In this document: positions 46,461 through 55,400 of the stretch, piece after piece
Numbering within the stretch: position 1 is the first letter of the stretch
Layout: each line of letters begins with the position of its first letter
Source of the DNA: Bactericera cockerelli
Taxonomy: Eukaryota > Arthropoda > Insecta > Hemiptera > Triozidae
Direction of reading: 5' to 3'
Length of the DNA: 64,000 nt
Assembly: GCA_024516035.1 (NCBI GenBank)
Contig: CM044961.1
Span: 4,350,378 to 4,414,377 of the forward strand
The notes under the pieces: generated by a model
Databases searched by the model: none
What the model saw: only the letters and a program-made list of their open reading frames with translations
What the model was told of the DNA's origin: nothing
Program-made: the position numbers and the translations under genes

Positions 46461-49400
46461 CTGGGGGAGAAGCGGAACATTAAGTGAGAATTTGATAAAG
46501 AAAATTTGTATTCTTAATTTGGTTACAATTGTTTGTAAGGGATACCTTCCGGTGCGTTCGGGTTGACCCAGCACCTAATTGGGAAGTATTGTGTCACTTC
46601 TCGCCCATCAGAGGGGAGGCATACTAGGGGATGGGCAGGCTACAACACAGACCACAAGCGTCTACAGTAGCTCCTGTTTCATGGCTACGAAATAAAAACG
46701 GCTGTGAAACACTCATCTTTTTTTTTAAGAAAGAAAAAGAATATAACTGGTCATTTAGATAAAAACTCAATTTAAAAAATTCCCTGGCTTTTGAAATTTT
46801 TTCCTTAATTCCCTGAATTTTAACTTTATTACTTCCGAGTTATCTCGAATATTAGAAAGTCTATACATCACTCACCTCCATGGCGATTATCTGCAGGGCG
46901 ATCAGCCGCACCACGGAGGCGCAGAAGTGTGGAGGCGGCACCTGGGCCATGAGGGCGTGCATGGAGGAGGACATGTTCTCGGCCATGCCTCCGCCACTGG
47001 TGCTGCCCTGCTCGCCTATGATGAGGGCCTGGCACGTGGTGATCAGGAGCTTCAGGGGCTGCAAGTGAAGGCGGTGTCTATGTAGTTATTATTATAGAAA
47101 GCTTTATTAGGTAGAACAAAAAATATATACAGTAGAATACAATGAAATATAAAGAAAAACAAAAAGATTAAGCAAATATACAAGAAAAAAGAAAAAAATG
47201 AAGTTGAAGTTATGTCCTATCTAAAGGGCGGGGCTATTGACTGTGGCAATCTCTTCCACCCAACCCGTAGTTAGACAAGAGGAAGATGAGATGCCCAAAA
47301 AAAGTACATGACTACTTAAAGTCATATGAAAAAAAATTTGGAATCGGAGATTTTTTTTATATTTATTATTATTACAGTTTAGTATAGTACCTTTTTAGTT
47401 ATTATAAATATAATAATAATAAAAATGTTCCAGACGATGTTAATGTTCAAAGAATTTTCTACCATCTAAACTTCAGAGTCTGATTATTATATATGAGGAG
47501 AAATCCATGCATTGGGTGGTATTTGAACCACCGGGTCCCTAGCATCCTAATGGGACTTACTGTCTCGAACCGACAGTCTAAATAAAGCACTACTATACTA
47601 TACGCTCCCTGGATTACCAGACTAGAGCGTTAACCACTCGACTACCTGTGCACTGCTCCGACCGGTGGGGATCGAACTCAGGATCTTTGGACTACGGGTC
47701 TGTCATTAGGTATACCTGTTCAGGTTCCGTGGCGTAACGGTTGTGACTAGTGCCCGTAGTCCAGAGATCCTGAGATCGATTCCCATTTGGAGCAGACTTT
47801 TCGCACAGAAATTCTGTTCCCTCCGAACATGTGAGGCTGGCAATGCCGGCCTTACCCAGGCTGGGTGAGGTTAATGTGGGTAGCTGGTACGATTCCCAGC
47901 AAATGGAGGGTAAGACCCCCGTCCTGTCTAACTCAAGTCAGGACGTTAAAACCAAATAGAATTAATGGACATGAAAGGAGCCTAGACATTGGATCTGAGC
48001 GCCGATGGATAGATATAAGGGTTGGGTGGAAGAGATTGCCATAGGCAATAACCCCGCCCTTTAGTTAGGACATATGTATATATTTTGTTTTTTTTTTTTC
48101 CTTGTTTATATTATTAATATTGTCAATTTTTATATTTAATTTTTTAAAATAAATAAATAGCGTCCATATAATCCTCTCACCACCGAGATTTAGGTATCAA
48201 TACCTATCTCACGGACACGGAACTATTATTATTAGGTACCTGTAACTGTCATTAGGTACCTGTAACTGTCATTAGGTACCTGTAACTGTCATTAGGTACC
48301 TGTAACTGTCATTAGGTACCTGTAACTGTCATTAGGTACCTGTAACTGTCATTAGGTACCTGTAACTGTCATTAGGTACCTGTAACTGTCATTAGGTACC
48401 TGTAACTGTCATTAGGTACCTGTAACTGTCATTAGGTACCTGTAACTGTCATTAGGTACCTGTAACTGGACGATGGCGGGATGCCGGGAGAGCGTCTCGT
48501 AGATGCCTTTCACCAGACCGCCCGCCGCCTCCCAGTCGGTGTGGCGGCGTATGTTGGGCTTCTTGAAGATCTTGACGAACATCTTCTCCAGACGGCGGAG
48601 GATCATGAGTAGGGTGGGCTTGAGGGCCTCGGTGGACCAGTCAGTAGACGGCATGAGGGACAGCATGTAGTTCTGCAGTCCTGAGGGAGGAGTATAGGAA
48701 CATATAGAGAGGGAGGATCATGAGTAGGGTGGCATGAGGGAGGAGTATAGGAACATATAGAGAGGGAGGATCATGAGTAGGGTGGCATGAGGGAGTAGTA
48801 TAGGAACATATAGAGAGGGAGGATCATGAGTAGGGTAGCATGAGGGAGGAGTATAGGAACATATAGAGAGGGAGGATCATGAGTAGGGTGGCATGAGGGA
48901 GTAGTATAGGAACATATAGAGAGGGAGGATCATGAGTAGGGTAGCATGAGGGAGGAGTATAGGAACATGTAGAGAGGGAGGATCATGAGTAGGGTGGCAT
49001 GAGGGAGGAGTATAGGAACATATAGAGAGGGAGGATCATGAGTAGGGTGGCATGAGGGAGGAGTATAGGAACATATAGAGAGGGAGGATCATGAGTAGGG
49101 TGGCATGAGGGAGTAGTATAGGAACATATAGAGAGGGAGGATCATGAGTAGGGTGGCATGAGGGAGTAGTATAGGAACATATAGAGAGGGAGGATCATGA
49201 GTAGGGTGGCATGAGGGAGGAGTATAGGAACATATAGAGAGGGAGGATCATGAGTAAGGTGGTATGAGGGACAGCATGTAGTTCTGCAGTCCTGAGGGAA
49301 TATTTTTTTTTTTTTCAAGTTCTGTCTACACACACCAAATTGAAAACCATTTTGGCATGCAATAACTGACAATTGTTTTGTGGTAGATATTATATTCTAC

Positions 49401-52400
49401 GGAAATAATGGTGGTTTTTCTACTTTTTCATTGTATAGAATCATAGCTAATTCAATGGGAGATTTGAAATTCAATTATAGTCGCCTATTGATTATAGTCG
49501 CCATGTTAGGCATACAAAAACATACTTTATTGAAAAGTGTGATATTTTATGCCCCATCAACCGATTGATGCGTGCAGCAAACGATATGTGATATCATTAC
49601 ATTACCATCTAGTCACTTATTTTCATTTTTATTTTATTTTAGACTGGTCTTGATCCGTCAATATACGATTACAATTACTAATATTAAAGCATCGACCTAT
49701 CCCTTAGGATAGAACGATTAGGGATATGTCTGTACCTCTGCACGCCATAGTGGAAGGATCATAAGGAGACACCCTGAGTTCTTAATAGTAGATTACCTCT
49801 GCACGCCATAGTGGAAGGATCATAAGGAGACACCCTGAGTTCTTAATAGTAGATTACCTCTGCATAGTGGAAGGATTATAAGGAGACACCTTGAGTTCTT
49901 AATAGTAGATTACCTCTGCATAGTGGAAGGATTATAAGGAGACACCCTGAGTTCTTAATAGTAGATTACCTCTGCATAGTGGAAGGATCATAAGGAGACA
50001 CCCTGAGTTCTTAATAGTAGATTACCTCTGCACGCCATAGTGGAAGGATCATAAGGAGACACCCTGAGTTCTTAATAGTAGCTTACCTCTGCATAGTGGA
50101 AGGATCATAAGGAGACACCCTGAGTTCTTAATAGTAGATTACCTCTGCACGCCATAGTGGAAGGATCATAAGGAGACACCCTGAGTTCTTAATAGTAGAT
50201 TACCTCTGCACGCCATAGTGGAAGGATCATAAGGAGACACCCTGAGTTCTTAATAGTAGCTTACCTCTGCATAGTGGAAGGATCATAAGGAGACACCCTG
50301 AGTTCTTAATAGTAGATTACCTCTGCACGCCATAGTGGAAGGATCATAAGGAGACACCCTGAGTTCTTAATAGTAGATTACCTCTGCACGCCATAGTGGA
50401 AGGATCATAAGGAGACACCTTGAGTAGCGAGTGCGCTACCTCGGCAAGACGAATGTTGGATCTGAGATCTAGCAGCTCTACACTCTTCCCGTCCTGAGAA
50501 TGGAGTGGAATAATATTGCGTGAAGATGTTTATTTATTTACACTTTATTTTTTATACAAAACAATAAACAATTAATTAAGAACAATGAAAAAAAAAAACC
50601 AAAATATATACAAAACGAACACAATACTTCCGATTTCTAATATTAAAATTTTTCTCGGAAGTTCAATACATAGAAAAGAATTATTTTAATTTATATATAC
50701 AATTTATTGTATATATAAATTATGAAAAAAACACTACCGACTATTATTATTACTATACCGACCTCTAAAGCTTGATCGATAAAGCGGCGGAGTAACCTGG
50801 AGGTCGGTGGTTCGAGTAAAAAATTAGCAGCGTGAGTTTGAGTAGTTGTGATATCACGAAAGTGATTAACACAACAAGTATGATAGCTACTCTTAAATTT
50901 CAATTGTATTTTATAAATGAGGTACAACACAACCCATAACAAATAGGGTAATAGTACCTCATAAACTCACAATTTATTTATTTATTTCAACTTTATTTTT
51001 ATAATAAACATTTTAACAATTCACATAATAAGTACCTAGTTATAATATTACAGAGTACAATTTTTAAGGATGAATAAGATAATATAGATAAGGGTATTTA
51101 AACTAAGTATAGTTTTACATTATTATGGACTGAGTAATTTACATATATTATGTGTGTTGTATTAAATTAATTAAAGATCAGGTATTCACACCCAATAAGC
51201 TTAGAGCTTGAGCTGGGTGAATATTTGTATATTATGTAAAATTAAAATAAATAAGGGGTATTTTGTTTAAAAAAAAAAAAAAAAAAAAAAAAACACACAC
51301 AAATCAATTGTCCACGAACCTGCGGGAACTTCTTGTTGAGCTCGGTGAGCCTCGCCCCGGACGCGTTCACAAACTCTGCCACCAGATTCAGGGCGACGTC
51401 CCGCGGCCGCCGGAACTCGTTCCTCAGCTTCTCCAGGTCCTCCAGCTGGTCCCCCCCGGGCCCCGCCCCCCTGTTGCCCCGGGCCCCGCCGCCGCCACCC
51501 CTGTCCCCGCCCCCCCCTGTGAACCCGCCCCCCTTGCAGTGAGAGTCCTCGTCGAAGTCGAGGCCGGGCGAGTAGGGGCCGCCGCGGCTGTAGTTGCGCT
51601 GGCTCGAGCCTGGGAGACGGGGTATGAATAGGCGTTTAACACATTGAGACCATGAATACCATATATGACTCTCAGCTGACATTTCATAAAGGACATGAGT
51701 ACCATATATGACCCTCACCCGAAATTTGACTGTGGACATGAGTACTCTCTATGGTATTCACGACCTTCCTTACTTTGAACTTAAATCATAAAGTATAAAA
51801 GGTACAGCTGAAAAACGTAAATTTATCGAATTTACGACAAAATACACAGTATTTTACAATAAAATAACTTTGGTACGAAGGGTGCAAAACGCATTTTTTG
51901 CCTTGGTCCCTCGTGCTCACTCGCCGATCCCAGCTCTGGGGCTGAAAGTGTTAAAAATGTACGTATGATTTTATTGGTGGTGGAGCACAAGGCCTCTTCA
52001 CAATTTTTGTGGGTAGCGCAGAATTACTAAGAGCCTCCTTCACATTTCGAATTCTTCTATTACATTAATTTCTTTTTCCTTAGAACCCCACATTTTTTTG
52101 TATTAGCTAAGGGAAAGTGTTGCTTTGTAAACTATAATTATGTATATCGATTCTAAATAAAACAATTTATCTATCTACACTTGAGAGCAGCAAAAGCGAA
52201 TCAAACTTTTTCTTCCACCAAATCTGCGATATCTTCGAAATTACTATTTCTATCGAGTCGTAAGATATCTCAAAATGTTGTAAATTTTGTTTTCTACAAT
52301 TTCATAATTTAATTGGTAAAAAAAACCTACCAAAAGCCGTCAAAATTAAATTTTACTACAGGATGTCAAAAAAGAAGAAAAACATGATTTTTTTATTTTT

Positions 52401-55400
52401 AACAAAAGACGTTCTAACCTGAGAAATCAACAAGATTTATTCATAACAATGGTAAATCAGTATTTTGTGTTGCCTCCCCGAGCTTTAATCACAGCATTCA
52501 TTTGATTTGGCATTGACTGGATCAAAGAAACCACAATTTCTTGGGGCAACCTCTCCCATTCTTCGGTGAGGGCGATCTTGAGCTCTGCTACAGTCTGGGG
52601 AGCTGGTATTCTGCCTCGAACACTTCGTTTGAGTTAGTCCCACAGATTTTCAATCGGATTGAGGTCGGCACTAAGAGAGGGCTAGTCCAAAGTGTCAATA
52701 TTCTCCTCAACCAAGAACTCTCGTACACAGTTACCCGCATGTGGGCGGGCATTGTCGTGCATGAGGAGGAACTGGTGGCCTATAATTTGAGCGAGAGGAA
52801 CCACATGGGTCTGCAGGATGTTATCAATGTATCGCTGACTGTTCAGGCCACCTCCCGCACCGCATGTGATGAAAACCAATTCAGTCTTTCTTTCAGTTGA
52901 AATCCCACCCCACACCATACAGGAACCACCGCCGAAACTGACAGTTTCTGTGATGCATTACTCAGCATACTTTTCTCCCGCTCTTCGATGGACTCTTTTC
53001 CTTCTGTCATTACCAAACAAACACACCCGGCATTCATCAGTGAAGAGAACAGAGCGCCATTGCTCGGGTGTCCAATCCACGTGTTCAATGGCGAATCTGA
53101 GTCTCCTTTCCCTGTGCTCTCTGGAGAGTTTGGGTCCAGTTGAAGTTCTCTTTGGTTAAATGCTAGCTTCTTGAAGTCCTGCAGACCCATGTGGTTCTTC
53201 TTGATCAAATTTTGGGCGACCAGTTCCTCCTCATGCACGACAATGCCCGCCCATATGCAGGTGACTGTGTACGGGAGTTCTTGGGTGAGGAGAATATTGA
53301 CACTTTGGACTAGCCCTCTCTTAGTGCCGACCTCAATCCGATTGAAAATCTGTGGGACCAACTCAAACGAAGTGTTCGAGGCAGAATACCGGCTCCCCAG
53401 ACTGTAGCAGAGCTCAAGATTGCCCTCACCGAAGAATGGGAGAGGTTGCCCCAAGAAATTGTGGTTACTTTGATCCAGTCAATACCAAATCGAATGAATG
53501 CTGTGATCAAAGCTCGGGGAGGCAACACAGAGTACTGATTTACCTTTTTTATGAATGAATCTTGTTGATTTCTCAGGTTAGAACGTCTTTTGTTAAAAAT
53601 AAAAAAATCATGTTTTTCTTCTTTTTTGACATCCTGTAGTAAAATTTAATTTTGACGGCTTCTGGTAGGTTTTTTTTACCAATTAAATTATGAAATTGTA
53701 GAAAACAAAATTTACAACATTTTGAGATATCTTACGACTCGATAGAAATAGTAATTTCGAAGATATCGCAGATTTGGTGGAGGAAAAAGTTTGATTCGCT
53801 TTTGCTGCTCTCAAGTGTATCTATCTATCTGGTAATGCCGCCACTGGTCGTTACTCATACAAGTAACTAGTCATTTTTCCTCACGAGGTATGACTGGTCC
53901 CCGAACATCCAAATACAGAGAAGAAAAATTTCTGGCCCGCTGGGGTTCGAACCCAGGTCACCATGCGTGCAATTCCTAGCGCGCTAACTCATTCTGTGAC
54001 TATGTTATAAAATGATTTTTAATTGTAAATGAGAGTATAAAAATGACTCGAGCCTGGGTATGAGGTGGGAATAGTCATTTTTTATTGTTAAAAAAATGAC
54101 GTGTAAAAATATGACCTGTAGTGCTTGGCTAGCGCCTCACAATTATTACCAGTAATAGTGACCGCTAAAATCGCTCTATTTGAAACAGATTACCATTATA
54201 TTCTGAACATTAAAACCAAACTTACCTTTATGTTCAGTGCTCTGACTCATGGTAGGACCACTATAGTGCTTGGCTAGGTCCTCACATGGTAGGACCACTA
54301 TAGTGCTTGGCTAGGTCCTCACATGGTAGGACCACTATAGTGCTTGGCTAGGTCCTCACATGGTAGGACCACTATAGTGCTTGGCTAGGTCCTCACATGG
54401 TAGGACCACTATAGTGCTTGGCTAGGTCCTCACATGGTAGGACCACTATAGTGCTTGGCTAGGTCCTCACATGGTAGGACCACTATAGTGCTTGGCTAGG
54501 TCCTCACATGGTAGGACCACTATAGTGCTTGGCTAGGTCCTCACATGGTAGGACCACTATAGTGCTTGGCTAGGTCCTCACATGGTAGGACCACTATAGT
54601 GCTTGGCTAGGTCCTCACATGGTAGGACCACTGTAGTGCTTGGCTAGGGCCTCACTTATTCACCAAGGTTCTAATAGTGACCGCTAGAATCGCTCTATTT
54701 GAAACAGCTTACCATTATATTCTGAACATTAGAATTAAAAACCAAACTTACCTTTATGTTCAGGACTTTGGCTCATGGTAGGACCACTGTAGTGCTTGGC
54801 TAGGGCCTCACAATTATTCACCAGGGTTCGAATAGTGACCGCCAGTTGCGCTACAATCTCCCGCTCTGTTTTGCCCTCTCGGGTGTAGAGTGGACATTGG
54901 ATTTGCTTCATATAGCACGGGAGAATGGCTTCTAGAATGACCAGCATTTGGTACGCCCTGTTTGGAAGAATAGTACAATAATTATGCTTGGAAATTATGT
55001 GATTATTATAACTATTTTTTTCAGAGAGGAGATAAATTTTATAACCAATTCAAAACGATGTGTGGGGCTAATAAGCAGAAATCTGTATCCAATACCCACT
55101 GACATCCGCGATTTGAAGTGCGCGCGATGAGCTCAGTGGTTTAGCACTCGCTTGCCATGCGGAAGGTCCCGGGTTCGATCCCCGGTGCCGACAAAAATTT
55201 GAATTCTTAATTTGGTTACAAATATCAACCGTACGCAAAGCATACGGTTAATCGCACATAGAAATATGTGGTTCAGGACGTCCTTACTTTGAAAAAAAGT
55301 TGGCTGGAGTTCATCATTCATGGATTTTTTCTCATTTATTTGAGTTTGTGACCACATAATTAAAAGACTCTGAAAGTTAGATCGTAGAAAATGCTTTGAG

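Larger units (their letters stand above)
52178..53817. mobile_element. Inverted-duplicate Tc1 element, 640-bp arms
   Basis: Termini CACTTGAGAGCAGC / GCTGCTCTCAAGTG with TA on both sides. Left arm 52178-52820 and right arm 53177-53817 are inverted copies that both include the 3' half of a Tc1-type transposase. The middle (52821-53176) is present once. Confidence 0.92.

Noticed and set aside
51263..51739. Pro/Ala-rich + strand frames
   Set aside because: Antisense of the GC-rich Gly/Arg UNC80 exon 51320-51609.
52843..53454. 203-residue open frame on the - strand
   Set aside because: Runs across the centre and both arms of the inverted-duplicate Tc1 element; the true transposase motifs are in another frame.
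55122..55200. Functional tRNA-Gly(GCC) gene
   Set aside because: Box A and box B are good, but the acceptor stem does not pair and there is no pol III T-run terminator directly after it.
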